DNA of 58,571 nt from a virus, in the IMG/VR virus record IMGVR_UViG_3300036886_000519, positions 1 to 58,571 of that record, one strand, 5' to 3'. The position numbers and the translations under genes are program-made. Of the stretch, positions 16,622 to 25,644 are shown in pieces. Position 1 is the first letter of the stretch, and each line of letters starts with the position of its first letter. The notes under the pieces are model-generated. The model was not told the DNA's origin and did no database searches. It saw only the letters and a program-made list of their open reading frames with translations.

Positions 16622-17662
16622 CTATTGGCAGATGGCGTCCACGCCGCACTTCGCTACCGCGGTGATGATGCCGTTGGTCGCGTCGTAGATCGGAGTCGCC
16701 TCCACGGCGACCGTAACGATCTGGTCCGTCTCGCCCACTTCTGCCGTGGCGAACGCTACCTTCTGCCAGGTGATGTCGAGCGAATTGTTGGCGTCGAACT
16801 GGAGGTGGATCACCGCGGTGCCGGTGGTCTGCGCCTTGAGCAGCGTCAATTCCGTCGAGTTGTGATCGAAACGAGCCACGAACTTGAGAGCGCCCGTCCG
16901 GTTACCGAACTCCAGCCTGCCGCGAATGGCGCCGGTGGTCGCGTCGCCCGACGTCTGGAAGCCGGAGCCAGGATAGAACCCCGCATCCATGCGGATGTTG
17001 TTCTTCCACGACGTTTCGAGCGAGACGATGTTCTTGCTCATCACGTAGTCGACGCCGTTGATCGTGAGCGTTAGGGACGCGGACGGCAGGAGCTTCTCCA
17101 CCGTCGCGGCCGGCATGGTGATAGCGGAAGGCTCCGTCAGTTTCCCGCAGCCCTGGAACTCAACGGTGATCTTGCTGTTCGCGCGGCCCGGGCCGGAGCC
17201 AATCGAAATCGTCCATCCCTCGACCGCGCAACCGGGCATCAGGCGGTCGATCACAGAGCCAGCACCCGGGCGGATCTGCTCCACGAAAGAGAAGGACGGC
17301 AATTCAGTCGCGTCGCCGTTCGACGGGATCAGCGGAGTGCAGGTGTATGTGAAGTTCGGCGTCGTGCCCGACTTCACTACCTTGCCCAAGCCGAAACACA
17401 TCGCCCACACCGCGATCTCCGCGCTCAGGTACTTTTCGAGCGTGCCGGCGATGTCCCAGGAGGTCTTGAACGTGGTCGTCGCGAACTCGTGGCCTTTGCC
17501 GTACTCCTCGGCGTCGTTCTCCGTGTTCAGTTTCGGGTTGGCGAGTTGGGCGTTGAGCTTCTTCAGGCGCCACATCGCCGCGACCAGATTGGCGGTCGCG
17601 ATATCGGTCTGCTTGCCGAAGCCGAAGCAGATCTGTACTTCTTGCAATCTAGTCGTCGACAT
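16622..17662 (-). CDS. Major tail tube protein
   Basis: A 346-residue tail tube protein. It begins MSTTRLQEVQICFGFGKQTD and contains Gly/Thr/Ser-rich beta segments (ITVEFQGCGKL, LTLTINGVDYVMSKN, FVARFDHNSTEL) typical of the tube fold, with a C-terminal Ig-like or beta-sandwich section. The length is larger than a minimal tube protein (~200 residues), consistent with an added decoration domain. The ATG at 17662 is preceded by GAGGAGG, the strongest ribosome site in this block, as expected for a highly expressed structural gene. It lies between the terminator-type proteins and the chaperone pair. Confidence 0.8.
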   Translation of the reverse strand: MSTTRLQEVQICFGFGKQTDIATANLVAAMWRLKKLNAQLANPKLNTENDAEEYGKGHEFATTTFKTSWDIAGTLEKYLSAEIAVWAMCFGLGKVVKSGTTPNFTYTCTPLIPSNGDATELPSFSFVEQIRPGAGSVIDRLMPGCAVEGWTISIGSGPGRANSKITVEFQGCGKLTEPSAITMPAATVEKLLPSASLTLTINGVDYVMSKNIVSLETSWKNNIRMDAGFYPGSGFQTSGDATTGAIRGRLEFGNRTGALKFVARFDHNSTELTLLKAQTTGTAVIHLQFDANNSLDITWQKVAFATAEVGETDQIVTVAVEATPIYDATNGIITAVAKCGVDAICQ

Positions 17663-17810
17663 GCGTCGTTACCTCCTCGGTGTTGGCCGGCGGTTCGCAC
17701 TGGCTCCAGCCAGAGACCAAAAGCGGTGTCAGGACATCGGGCGTTGCTTCGAACTCTCTCGGCTCGCCCTGCCCGAATGGGGGTGCAAGCCACACGCGGT
17801 CTTCACTCAT
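17649..17810 (-). CDS. Small acidic phage protein
   Basis: A 53-residue protein starting MSEDRVWLAPPFGQGE and ending in an acidic tail (NTEEVTTHVDD). It has the pattern 'EATPDVLTPLLVSGWSQCEPP', from memory common to small phage proteins next to tail tube genes. The start ATG at 17810 has GAGG upstream and overlaps the end of the tail terminator gene by 8 bases; its own end overlaps the tail tube start by 14 bases. It is therefore tightly embedded in the operon. The function is unknown; a minor connector or assembly role is possible. Confidence 0.65.
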   Translation of the reverse strand: MSEDRVWLAPPFGQGEPREFEATPDVLTPLLVSGWSQCEPPANTEEVTTHVDD

Positions 17811-18276
17811 CGCCAGCCTCCGTAAACGTGATGGGCACCTCGAAGTAGTCCAGACCTTCCGCGTCCGTCTGCCGCTGGATCTGCGGCAGGTCCATTGGGT
17901 AGCAAGAGGGGTGGACGGTAGCATTGAGCATCTCGATGCCGGCCGCAGTCGGGATGCCCTTGGTGATCAAACGGAACAGCCGATAATAGGCAGTGGGCGG
18001 ATCGCCTTCGAACGTCTCCTTCGCGCGCAGGAACAGCGTGACCTGATGCTTCCAGACATCGACGCCGCCGAACGAGCCGGGCTGCGTGCCCTGCCAGACC
18101 GCCATGATGGACGGTGAGGGCATTGCGTGGATCGCATGGACCAGGCTGACGTTCTTCGGGTACGAGTCGTGATACGGGTAGATCCGCATCGGATCGCCGC
18201 CCACTTCGGCGAGCAGATCCGGAATATCGCGAAGCATCGCGACGAGGTTCGTGACGATTTCAGACGAGTCGATCAT
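17803..18276 (-). CDS. Tail terminator-like protein (gpU position)
   Basis: A 157-residue soluble alpha/beta protein. The N-terminus is helical (SSEIVTNLVAMLRDIPDLLAE), followed by beta strands (HQVTLFLRAKE, YFEVPITFTE). Size and fold pattern fit tail terminator proteins that cap the tube and join it to the head. Its place immediately before the small protein and the tube gene matches gpU. The ATG at 18276 overlaps the upstream stop in an ATGA arrangement. The assignment rests mainly on gene order. Confidence 0.6.
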   Translation of the reverse strand: MIDSSEIVTNLVAMLRDIPDLLAEVGGDPMRIYPYHDSYPKNVSLVHAIHAMPSPSIMAVWQGTQPGSFGGVDVWKHQVTLFLRAKETFEGDPPTAYYRLFRLITKGIPTAAGIEMLNATVHPSCYPMDLPQIQRQTDAEGLDYFEVPITFTEAGDE

Positions 18277-18728
18277 AGTTGCTTACCGCCGAGGGCCTTC
18301 TCAACCAGCAGCCGCGCCTTCGACTCCCGCAGAACGCGATTCGCCGCCTCGAGCACGGCAACCCTGTTCTTCGGCGAGAACGAAATCCACGGCTCAATCT
18401 TGTTGGTGATCCACGCCTTGATCCGGTCCTTGCGGGTGGAGTTGCTGGCCTTCGCCTTGTTCTCGCTGACCGTCCGGACCAGAAAATTCCGGAGCATGTC
18501 GCCGGTGAGCATGAGGTTGCGCCGGTTTCCCTTCCCAAGCTTCGTTTTCCAGATCGCGTATCGCTTTGTGAGCGGCTTCGCGGACGAGTCAGTCGGACCC
18601 TGCGCGGCCGCCAGGCGGTTCTTGACCGCCGCCACGCCGACGTTCCCGATCTTGAACATTTGGGTCTGCCGGAAGTTCAACCGGTCCAGCCGGATTTGCT
18701 TCTTCTGATAGACACGAACAGACGGCAT
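18273..18728 (-). CDS. Tail completion protein (gpZ-like position)
   Basis: A 151-residue, strongly basic protein rich in Lys and Arg, with helical segments (MFKIGNVGVAAVKNRLAAAQ, RNLMLTGDMLRNFLVRTVSE). The segment LMLTGDMLRNF is typical of the HK97 gp10/gpZ family of tail completion proteins, where 'tGxLrrSi' is the common motif. It lies between the head-tail joining gene and the terminator gene. The start ATG at 18728 shares a base with the upstream stop (TGATG). Its likely role is completion of the tail end that meets the head. Confidence 0.65.
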   Translation of the reverse strand: MPSVRVYQKKQIRLDRLNFRQTQMFKIGNVGVAAVKNRLAAAQGPTDSSAKPLTKRYAIWKTKLGKGNRRNLMLTGDMLRNFLVRTVSENKAKASNSTRKDRIKAWITNKIEPWISFSPKNRVAVLEAANRVLRESKARLLVEKALGGKQL

Positions 18729-19030
18729 CAAACCCTCCGCAATGCGAGGTTGTATCCACCAGCCTGATCCACCAGCGTTTGCCACACGATGTAATCAACG
18801 CCCTGGATCGTGGCGCGATCTCCACGAACCGGGGGCGTAGCGAAATCGGAGATCGAAAGAGCGAGGTGCAGATACACGCGGTCCTGTTGCCGTTCTTCAT
18901 CGGTTGCCCGAGTCACCATTCCCGTCGCGGAAAACGAGTCACCCGACTCGGGTTGATACACCACGGGCTCACCAAACGTCTGCTGGCACGCAGCGTTCAG
19001 CAGGGCGCAGAGATTGCTCCAGGTGCTCAT
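18728..19030 (-). CDS. Head-tail joining / adaptor protein
   Basis: A 100-residue protein with an N-terminal helix (WSNLCALLNAACQQTFGEPV) and beta strands ending in WQTLVDQAGGYNLALRRV. This layout matches gpFII/head-tail adaptor proteins, small beta-barrel proteins that form the ring between connector and tail. It follows the capsid and decoration genes and precedes the tail completion gene, as expected. The ATG at 19030 is preceded by GGAGCAATC-type sequence. Call based on size, fold pattern and order. Confidence 0.6.
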   Translation of the reverse strand: MSTWSNLCALLNAACQQTFGEPVVYQPESGDSFSATGMVTRATDEERQQDRVYLHLALSISDFATPPVRGDRATIQGVDYIVWQTLVDQAGGYNLALRRV

Positions 19031-19077
19031 ATGGGGAAGACCTGGGGCGGTCCAAGCAACCGCCCCGAATGATCAGC

Positions 19078-19785
19078 CTATGCGGATGCGGTCGTGTAGA
19101 GCACCCAAACCTCGATCACGCCGGCGGTCAGCGGGCCGGTCGCGATCGTGACATTGATCTTCCCAGCAGCCGTCATTTTGAACGGCGTCGCTTGGCACGT
19201 CGGAACGATCACCGCATCAAGGCTCGGCTTGGCCGTCGCCGTCAGGATGGAGTTGGCCGCGGAACCCGCAGCGGTGCCGATGGCCACAGTGGCCGACCCG
19301 CTCGCCGTGCATGCCGCGGTGGCGTTGACGACACCACCGAACACTACCGCGTTGTCCGGGATGGTGTCGCTGTTGGCCGGAGTGCAGGTGGCGCCGCCGT
19401 CCACGGAATAGTCATAGATCGCATGCGCGACCTTGATGCCGTGCGCCTGCCCTGAGAAGCCGGGCACGCCAAACAGGTTGACCCGCACAACGGCGACGCC
19501 CGTCGCGGCGGCCACCTCAACCGCTCCGATCAGCAGGTTGCTGCCGACGGTGGAGGTTACCCTCTTCGCCGAGTCGTCCCAGTAGGCCAAATCGCCCTGC
19601 GCAAAGGTGCTGCTGTCCTTGGCGAGGTCGTAGACACCCTCGACGTCGCACTCGACATCGGCGCCCGAGAGCGTGTCGTTGGCGGCCACACCGAAGACGT
19701 TGCCCACCTTGAAGCCGCCCCCGGACAGCACGTCGTAGGGCGCAGCTAGGGTGAGATTATCACCGCTTTTTACGAAATTCGTCAT
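19078..19785 (-). CDS. DUF2190 head decoration protein with C-terminal extension
   Basis: A 235-residue protein. Residues 1-115 match the DUF2190 pattern: NFVKSGDNLTLAAPYDVLSGGGFKVGN at the start, a FAQGDLAYWDDSAKRVTS core, and VVRVNLFG at the end. These are small beta-barrel cement proteins encoded next to the capsid. The remaining ~120 residues are a Thr/Ala-rich beta domain (FKMTAAGKINVTIATGPL) that is not part of DUF2190 and could be a surface-displayed domain. The ATG at 19785 has AAGGAGAAAGG upstream, a very strong site. It probably stabilises the capsid after maturation. Confidence 0.8.
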   Translation of the reverse strand: MTNFVKSGDNLTLAAPYDVLSGGGFKVGNVFGVAANDTLSGADVECDVEGVYDLAKDSSTFAQGDLAYWDDSAKRVTSTVGSNLLIGAVEVAAATGVAVVRVNLFGVPGFSGQAHGIKVAHAIYDYSVDGGATCTPANSDTIPDNAVVFGGVVNATAACTASGSATVAIGTAAGSAANSILTATAKPSLDAVIVPTCQATPFKMTAAGKINVTIATGPLTAGVIEVWVLYTTASA

Positions 19786-19831
19786 GATTCCTTTCTCCTT
19801 TTTGTTTGCTCGGAATGTTGACTCAGCCGCC

Positions 19832-21901
19832 CTACGCCGCGGTGTTCTTCTGCAAGCCGCGATGGTCGATCGCCGCCGCCGCAAAATCCAGGCGAGCCTT
19901 GATCTCGACCCCGTCCACCTCGAAGCCCTGCCGGGTCTCGATGTAGACACCCTGCTGCCCCTCGAGATAGCAGTACTCGATCGTGTCAATCGTGCTCGGG
20001 TCGGCCGCCGTGTACCAGTTGGTGTCGCCGTAGGTGGCGACCGCGTCCAATCGCGGTTCCACGATCGGCACCATGGTGCGCACGAAGGCGGGCACATCGG
20101 CGGAAGATGCGGTTGCCGCCAAGTTGATGGGATTGGTGATCTGGACAGCAATGCCTTCGAGCGCCGCCGGGATGATCAGGAACTTGGGAATCAGGTTCAG
20201 GATCGTGCCCTTGGGCGCAGTCTGCTTGCGCATCGCTTTGCGCGCCGCGGTGATGTTGGCCACGGCCGCGAGAGCATTGGTGGCGGTCAGGTTCTTGTGC
20301 GTTGCGTGGAACAGAGGCACGCCATCGGCCATGTTGGCGTTCGCCGTGATCACAGCCCACACGGTGTCGCTCTCGAGCGTGGCGGCCGCGATGCCCAAAC
20401 CGGCAGGAATCCGTGTCAACGCCTGGAGGTCGTCGTTGAGGACCACCTTCCTGGTGATCGGTACAATCCCGCCCCAGGTCGTGAGCGCGTAGGACTCCTT
20501 GGAATCGCTCAGATAGATGCGAACGAACTCACCGTTTTCGTTGGTCTTCTGCAAAGCCGCGATGTCGCTCAACTGGATGCGATTCACCGGCTTGAAGTCG
20601 GCGGCCGTGACCTGCCGGCAAAACGGCACGAAGGTGCGGGGCGCCGCCTCATACGCCTGGCGCAGGGTCTTGTTGGCGACGTTTGCCAGGATGCTGGGGA
20701 AGTCGCTGGTGGTCATGGAGCCTTGGAAATACTCGGAGGCCCCATGCCGGCCCTGGAGCGCAACACGAGCGATCTCGTGCCGGTCCATTCCGCGAGTCTT
20801 CACGCCGGCGGCATTCAGGCATTCGCGTGCCATGTCCACCAGCGTGAGCCCGGCAAATTCGCGGCCCTTGTCGACCATCTCGCGAGACGCGCGAGGGCTG
20901 CCCCTCAGGAGCAACGCGGCCTCCATCCCTTCGCGCCGCTTGTCCGCCTCGTCTTTGCCGCCGAAGTGGGGCGGGTTAATCTGCACGGTGGGATGCTTCT
21001 GGAACTCGGCATCGAGCTTCGTCATGATGCGCTCACGAGCGGTGTCGACGGACACGCCCTCGTCAATGAGCGCTGCGAGGAAGCTCTCCTCCACCTTGAA
21101 TGGGCCGGTCGCGATCGCGCGAATCGTGCTCGCGCGCAACCGCTCCGCCTTCACCGCCTCGTCGCGCGCGGCGGCGAGGAGTATTTCGTTCTGACGGGCC
21201 TCAACGCCCGCATCCTGCGTGGTCGTTTCCATGCCAGGTTTCTCCTTTGTGTGGGCTGATGCCCGTTGCTGTTCAACTACACTCGGTTGTGCCGGTAGCG
21301 TTCCCGCCGCCGACATGAAAGTTGTGTCCGCGTCGGCGGCCACTGATACGAGAGAGATTTCGAACGGTTCCCAATCTGTCGCGGTGAATTCTTTGCGCTC
21401 CTGGCCCTTCGGTGTGGTGTCGACTTTCTTGTAGATCCACATGCCGGGGCTGAGGTTCTGAATGATGCCGCCCTTGACGTCGTTCCAGATCGGCGTTACC
21501 GCATCGCGTTTGCTGAACTGGATCGTTGCCAGCCCGGTGGACTTCTTGGCCCATGCCTTGCGCACGACGCCGAGTTGGCTCTCCACCCCGTATGCGCTGT
21601 GCGAGTCCAGCACGGGACCGCCGTTGTTCAGGCGATCCATGCGGCAGCCTTTCATGTCAAGGATGAGGTCGTATTGCTCGCCAGTGCGCCAGTCGAACCG
21701 GGGCACCTTGGCACCCGTGTACCAGACCGCGTCGATGGTTCGGGCGTCATCATTGGCCGATGGCGGAGCGAAGGTCGCCGCCACTGTGAAGCGCTCGATT
21801 TGGACTTCCGGGCTTTCCTGTTGGCTCTCGGGCTGCGCCGCCGCAGCGATGACCTCCACCGGCGCAGTCTCCAGCGCGGTCCCCGTGATTTCTTCGGGCA
21901 T
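19832..21901 (-). CDS. Prohead protease - major capsid protein fusion
   Basis: A 689-residue polyprotein. Residues ~30-200 form an HK97-type prohead protease (S78/U35 group) with His101 (LDSHSAYG) and Ser183 (FEISLVSVAAD) as the likely catalytic pair. Residues ~210-330 are charged and helical, resembling a scaffold. From ~360 on is a Mu gpT/HK97-fold major capsid protein (SDFPSILANVANKTLRQAYE, GGIVPITRKVVLNDDLQALTRIP, GVYIETRQGFEVDGVEIKARLDF). Protease and capsid are normally separate genes; here one start serves both. The start is ATG at 21901, with GGAGGAG eight bases upstream; an ATG five codons earlier overlaps that ribosome site. It presumably self-cleaves during head maturation. Confidence 0.9.
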   Translation of the reverse strand: MPEEITGTALETAPVEVIAAAAQPESQQESPEVQIERFTVAATFAPPSANDDARTIDAVWYTGAKVPRFDWRTGEQYDLILDMKGCRMDRLNNGGPVLDSHSAYGVESQLGVVRKAWAKKSTGLATIQFSKRDAVTPIWNDVKGGIIQNLSPGMWIYKKVDTTPKGQERKEFTATDWEPFEISLVSVAADADTTFMSAAGTLPAQPSVVEQQRASAHTKEKPGMETTTQDAGVEARQNEILLAAARDEAVKAERLRASTIRAIATGPFKVEESFLAALIDEGVSVDTARERIMTKLDAEFQKHPTVQINPPHFGGKDEADKRREGMEAALLLRGSPRASREMVDKGREFAGLTLVDMARECLNAAGVKTRGMDRHEIARVALQGRHGASEYFQGSMTTSDFPSILANVANKTLRQAYEAAPRTFVPFCRQVTAADFKPVNRIQLSDIAALQKTNENGEFVRIYLSDSKESYALTTWGGIVPITRKVVLNDDLQALTRIPAGLGIAAATLESDTVWAVITANANMADGVPLFHATHKNLTATNALAAVANITAARKAMRKQTAPKGTILNLIPKFLIIPAALEGIAVQITNPINLAATASSADVPAFVRTMVPIVEPRLDAVATYGDTNWYTAADPSTIDTIEYCYLEGQQGVYIETRQGFEVDGVEIKARLDFAAAAIDHRGLQKNTAA

Positions 21902-21928
21902 AAAGGACTCCTCCATGTAGCTGTTGAT

Positions 21929-23497
21929 TTACGACCTGTAGCTTCTCGTTGGCGAATCCCACTGCCTGGCTGAATGTTTCACCGTGCCGGTCTGCTGTGG
22001 TTTCGCGGGTGGCGCCGGCGTCGTCTCACCGCCGACGGTCTGCTGCTCGACGCCCTTGTCGTTCACTTTGCGCGGATCGCAATCCAGGATGATCTGCAAT
22101 TCATCGAGCAGATCGTTCATCCGCTTGATTTCCTGCAACTGCTTCTCAGGGTCGTAGCCGTTCTGCGCGATAGCCTCGGACAACGTCAACGTGCCAGTGC
22201 GGATGCGCTTCAACTCGGCCATGGCATCCTTCAGCGGATCCACAGACTCGAACTTGGGCGCCGTCCATTGCACGCCATAGTTCGCCTCGGGAATCTTGCC
22301 GATGAACACCAAGGTGTCAATAAACCTTCGCCACGTCGGCCGGCAGTACATCGGGATCAGCGTCAACCACCGAAACGCCTCGATGGCGTTACGGAACCCA
22401 AGCATGCCCGCGCGATAGGAGGAGTAGTTGACGTTGGACAGATCCCCGGATAGCAACTCATAGGGAACGTCGATGCCGGCTCCGATCCCCTGGAGCTCGG
22501 TCATCAGGTAGTCGCGGTACCCGCCAGCCGGCGACGGCGCGTTGAACTTGATGTCCTCGCCCGGCTTCAAATACTCGATCATGCCGGGATACATCCGCTC
22601 GAGCGTGTTGCCGGTTTTCGGGTCCGTGGACTTCGCGCCGATGGGCAGACCGCCCGCACCCTCGGGCCGCGTGACGATGCCAGCCAGGCACGCCTCAGTC
22701 TTCTTCCGCATGCGCTCAGCGTCGCGGTAATCGTCGAGGTCCCGCATCGCCAGCATGACGGGCGCTAGCCAGGGCACGCCGCGCACTTGGCCGGGCCGCA
22801 AGATGCAGTAGGTGTGCATCACTTGGGCGGCTGGCACCGGTTGGCTCAGAATTCCACCGCGCGGATTCAGCATGAAGACGCCGCCCGGGTGATAGTTATA
22901 CAGCCAGTAATACTCGCGCTGTCCGAAGAGGTTGAATTGAACGCCCTGGACGATGTGTCCTGTGGCGATACCCATCGTCCTGGAGACATCCAGGAAGTCC
23001 CCCTCCAGCACCTGCAACTGGAGTGGCACACGGAAATTGTCCTGCGGCAGCCGCGGCCGGAACCGGACGATACCGTCACCGCTTTCGGCGGTGGTCCTCA
23101 CGATGAGCGCCTGCATCCCATAGAAGTCCAACTGCCCGCCCGGGTCGCAGTTCTCAGCGAAGTAGAGCCACTCAGCATCGATGATCTTGTCGAGCGCCGG
23201 CGTCCCCGTCTTCGCCTGGGGCACGATCCCGGTTCCCACTGTGTTCCCGACCAGTTCGGCGATGGCCTTGCTCGCGTACGGGTTGTTGCGCAGCAGATCG
23301 CGCGACCGGTTGCGCAGGTTGATCAAGGAGGCGCCTACCTCGGTGTTCGCGTCGCCGCCCGCCGCGGACCATCCGTCCGTACGACGCCCCGACTTCGCAC
23401 CGTCATACGCGAACATCTCGGTCGCCGAGCGAAACCGCGCGCGCCGATATGCCCGCTCGGGCGAGAAGTATCCGATCACTTTGTCGAGGGCGCTCAT
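21929..23497 (-). CDS. Portal protein (lambda gpB family)
   Basis: A 522-residue portal, which forms the dodecameric channel at the head vertex for DNA entry and exit. Family traits include the early block TEVGASLINLRNRSRDLLRN, NPYASKAIAELVGNTVGTGI, VLEGDFLDVSRT, QVMHTYCILRPGQVRGVPWL and SNVNYSSYRAGMLGFRNAIE. The C-terminal ~70 residues are polar and Pro-rich. The length is normal for the lambda-type family. Its stop is 28 bases upstream of the protease-capsid gene, and its start abuts the gpW-like gene with no gap (23497/23498). Confidence 0.93.
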   Translation of the reverse strand: MSALDKVIGYFSPERAYRRARFRSATEMFAYDGAKSGRRTDGWSAAGGDANTEVGASLINLRNRSRDLLRNNPYASKAIAELVGNTVGTGIVPQAKTGTPALDKIIDAEWLYFAENCDPGGQLDFYGMQALIVRTTAESGDGIVRFRPRLPQDNFRVPLQLQVLEGDFLDVSRTMGIATGHIVQGVQFNLFGQREYYWLYNYHPGGVFMLNPRGGILSQPVPAAQVMHTYCILRPGQVRGVPWLAPVMLAMRDLDDYRDAERMRKKTEACLAGIVTRPEGAGGLPIGAKSTDPKTGNTLERMYPGMIEYLKPGEDIKFNAPSPAGGYRDYLMTELQGIGAGIDVPYELLSGDLSNVNYSSYRAGMLGFRNAIEAFRWLTLIPMYCRPTWRRFIDTLVFIGKIPEANYGVQWTAPKFESVDPLKDAMAELKRIRTGTLTLSEAIAQNGYDPEKQLQEIKRMNDLLDELQIILDCDPRKVNDKGVEQQTVGGETTPAPPAKPQQTGTVKHSARQWDSPTRSYRS

Positions 23498-23710
23498 TTA
23501 CTCCCTGCTGTGCATGGCCAGGCTGAAAGGCGATGGCGTCGGCCCCGAACCGGTGGCGATCGCTGTGTCGATGTCGGCGAGCGCCTTCCGCATGTCGTCG
23601 ACGCTGTTGTACTCGACCGCGCGGTCGGTGAACTGTACACGGCGCGTACCGCTGAAGATGGCGCGTTGCAGCGTGTCGCGCATCGATTGCAGTTCAGTCA
23701 GTTGAATCAT
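23498..23710 (-). CDS. gpW-like head-tail connector
   Basis: A 70-residue protein with the gpW fold pattern: an N-terminal helix (MIQLTELQSMRDTLQRAIFSG), a beta hairpin (TRRVQFTDRAVEYNS) and a C-terminal helix (VDDMRKALADIDTAIA). gpW binds the portal and is needed before tails can join. It lies between terminase and portal, the usual site. The ATG at 23710 overlaps the terminase stop by four bases (ATGA). An earlier in-frame extension would run into the terminase gene and has no support. Confidence 0.85.
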   Translation of the reverse strand: MIQLTELQSMRDTLQRAIFSGTRRVQFTDRAVEYNSVDDMRKALADIDTAIATGSGPTPSPFSLAMHSRE

Positions 23711-25644
23711 TTGAACCAGTTCCCGCCACCGCCACGCGTGCCCCAAAAGCAGTCGCGCGTGCCCCAATACCCGTCATTGGTTGGCGCCCTCGCTACGTCG
23801 GCCGGAATGCTCCCCTCGAGTTCCGCCCAATCCTCGTCCGAGAAGCGATCGATTCCACAGACCGCCGCAGCCGCGCGGCACAGCACCGCGAGGTCGAGTG
23901 GTTCGTTCCTGATCGACTTGTCAGGTATCCACTCCACCTTGCCGCTCGACCGGATGATCCGCGACTCGGAGCAGAGCCCGCGATAAAAGTCCTGATCCTT
24001 GTAGGCGTAGTGCTGGTACCCAGGCGGGTACGTGCCATCGTCGGGCAGCACTATCCGTAGCCAATCGTAGAACTCCTGCTTGGCCCAGTGCGTGCCAATG
24101 TGCCAGATCCGAACGTTTTGCCGCTTGCGCGCGGCGTCTGTAGGCGACACCGACGCGATCAGTTTCAGAAAGTTCGGCGTGCCCTTGGTCGGCACCACGG
24201 TGCGCGGGGCATAGATCCTGTCGCCTGCCGGGCCGTGAGCCGGCTGCGGATGGCGCGCGGCGAACTCGTACACCATCTGCGGCCGAAATCCGGTGTCGAT
24301 CGTCATGGCCATGATGGGCATGGTCCTGCCCGACTCGCACGGCCAGTCCACCGCCAGCAATGCTTCCAACTCCTGCCAGACTTCCGGCGAGGACGTTTTG
24401 AGCGATTGCCCGGCCTGATCGGGCACCTGGATCACCCGGTAGTCAACCGACCAGGACTCCTTGCCGCGCCCATATGCCTTGATCTCCACCTCGAGCCGGT
24501 CATCCTGGACGTCCACGCCAGCCACAAGCAGCGACGCCTTCGCTGGCACGATCCCGAGGTCGTAGTCCTCGCGCCGCAGATAGACCTTTTCCCAGTCGGG
24601 CGCCGACCCGCGTTCTGTCCAGAGTTCCGCCAGCACGGTGTTGAGGAACGCCTTGAGCGTCTCTGTCGAGCCCTTGGCGACCAGGAACTCCGCGGCGATC
24701 GTTCCCCAGGACCGCTTCGGCGAGATTAACTGCGACACACGGAATCCCGGAATCGGCGACCCAGGGTTCTGCGGACGGTACTCGCCGCGCTCCACCATCC
24801 ACGACTTCTGGTTGTGCGGGATATTCTGATGGCAGTTCTCGCAGAGGTATGCCGCGTTCTCCGGCTCGCCTTCCGGCCACACGACCCCGCCGCCAGTGCC
24901 GTCGCCGAACACCAATATCTGAAAGTGATTGCATAGCGGGCACGGGACGAAGTACTCGCGCTGGTCGCTGGTGTTCCACGCGGCTTGGATCCTGCTCTCC
25001 CCATCGACGGTCGGCGTCGAGCACATGATTACCTTCTTGTTGTGCTCGAACTCTCCGGTGCGCTGCATCGCTAGCGATACGGGATCGCCCTCCGATCCTG
25101 CGCTCAGGGGGTACCTGTCCACCTCGTCCAGCAACAGATACCGAATCGGACGCATGGCCAGGCCGGACGGCGAGATGGCACCGGTGAATGTGATGTGCCC
25201 GGAACCGTTGGCGAACACCTTGTGCATCGCCGTGTTGTTTGAATCGCGCGACTTCACCGCGGCGAGCTTCCCGCGGAGTGCCGGCGAGTGCCGGAACAAC
25301 GGCGCGACGCGATCCTTGGAGAGCGCCTTGGCGTCTTCCGCTCGCGGCTCCACCGCCAGCGTCGGCCCCGGATCTACGTCCGCGATGTAGCCCAGGAAGT
25401 TCACCATCACGGAGGTCTTCAACATCTGTGCAGCGGACATCAACACCACCTGCTTGCACGGATGCGACGGACTCAGGACGTCCATAGGCTCCCGCTGGAA
25501 GGGCCTGGTATGCCACTGGCCCCGTTCCGCCGATCCGGACCCGGTGAGCACCACATTCTCGTCGGCCCACTGCGACACGGAGATATCGCGTGGTGGCAGC
25601 AATGCTTCCGATCCAACCTGGTACATCGAGAATGGTGCAGTCAT
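23707..25644 (-). CDS. Terminase large subunit (GpA family)
   Basis: A 645-residue packaging ATPase/nuclease. The ATPase domain has an atypical Walker A region at residues ~70-78 (SAAQMLKTS) and a Walker B at ~169-176 (YLLLDEVD). A four-cysteine zinc knuckle (CPLC ... CENC, around residues 230-270) is common in this family. The nuclease half has the acidic pattern VAGVDVQDDRLEVEIKAYG and a later MTIDTGF. It ends with a Gly/Trp-rich tail. Translation is coupled on both sides by ATGA-type overlaps, with the small subunit upstream and gpW downstream. GpA-type terminases usually cut at cos sites, so cohesive ends are likely. Confidence 0.95.
   Translation of the reverse strand: MTAPFSMYQVGSEALLPPRDISVSQWADENVVLTGSGSAERGQWHTRPFQREPMDVLSPSHPCKQVVLMSAAQMLKTSVMVNFLGYIADVDPGPTLAVEPRAEDAKALSKDRVAPLFRHSPALRGKLAAVKSRDSNNTAMHKVFANGSGHITFTGAISPSGLAMRPIRYLLLDEVDRYPLSAGSEGDPVSLAMQRTGEFEHNKKVIMCSTPTVDGESRIQAAWNTSDQREYFVPCPLCNHFQILVFGDGTGGGVVWPEGEPENAAYLCENCHQNIPHNQKSWMVERGEYRPQNPGSPIPGFRVSQLISPKRSWGTIAAEFLVAKGSTETLKAFLNTVLAELWTERGSAPDWEKVYLRREDYDLGIVPAKASLLVAGVDVQDDRLEVEIKAYGRGKESWSVDYRVIQVPDQAGQSLKTSSPEVWQELEALLAVDWPCESGRTMPIMAMTIDTGFRPQMVYEFAARHPQPAHGPAGDRIYAPRTVVPTKGTPNFLKLIASVSPTDAARKRQNVRIWHIGTHWAKQEFYDWLRIVLPDDGTYPPGYQHYAYKDQDFYRGLCSESRIIRSSGKVEWIPDKSIRNEPLDLAVLCRAAAAVCGIDRFSDEDWAELEGSIPADVARAPTNDGYWGTRDCFWGTRGGGGNWFK

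Noticed and set aside
19751-21259. Long open frame on the plus strand opposite the capsid gene
   Set aside because: GC-rich coding DNA gives long antisense frames. The minus-strand frame is a clear protease-capsid protein.
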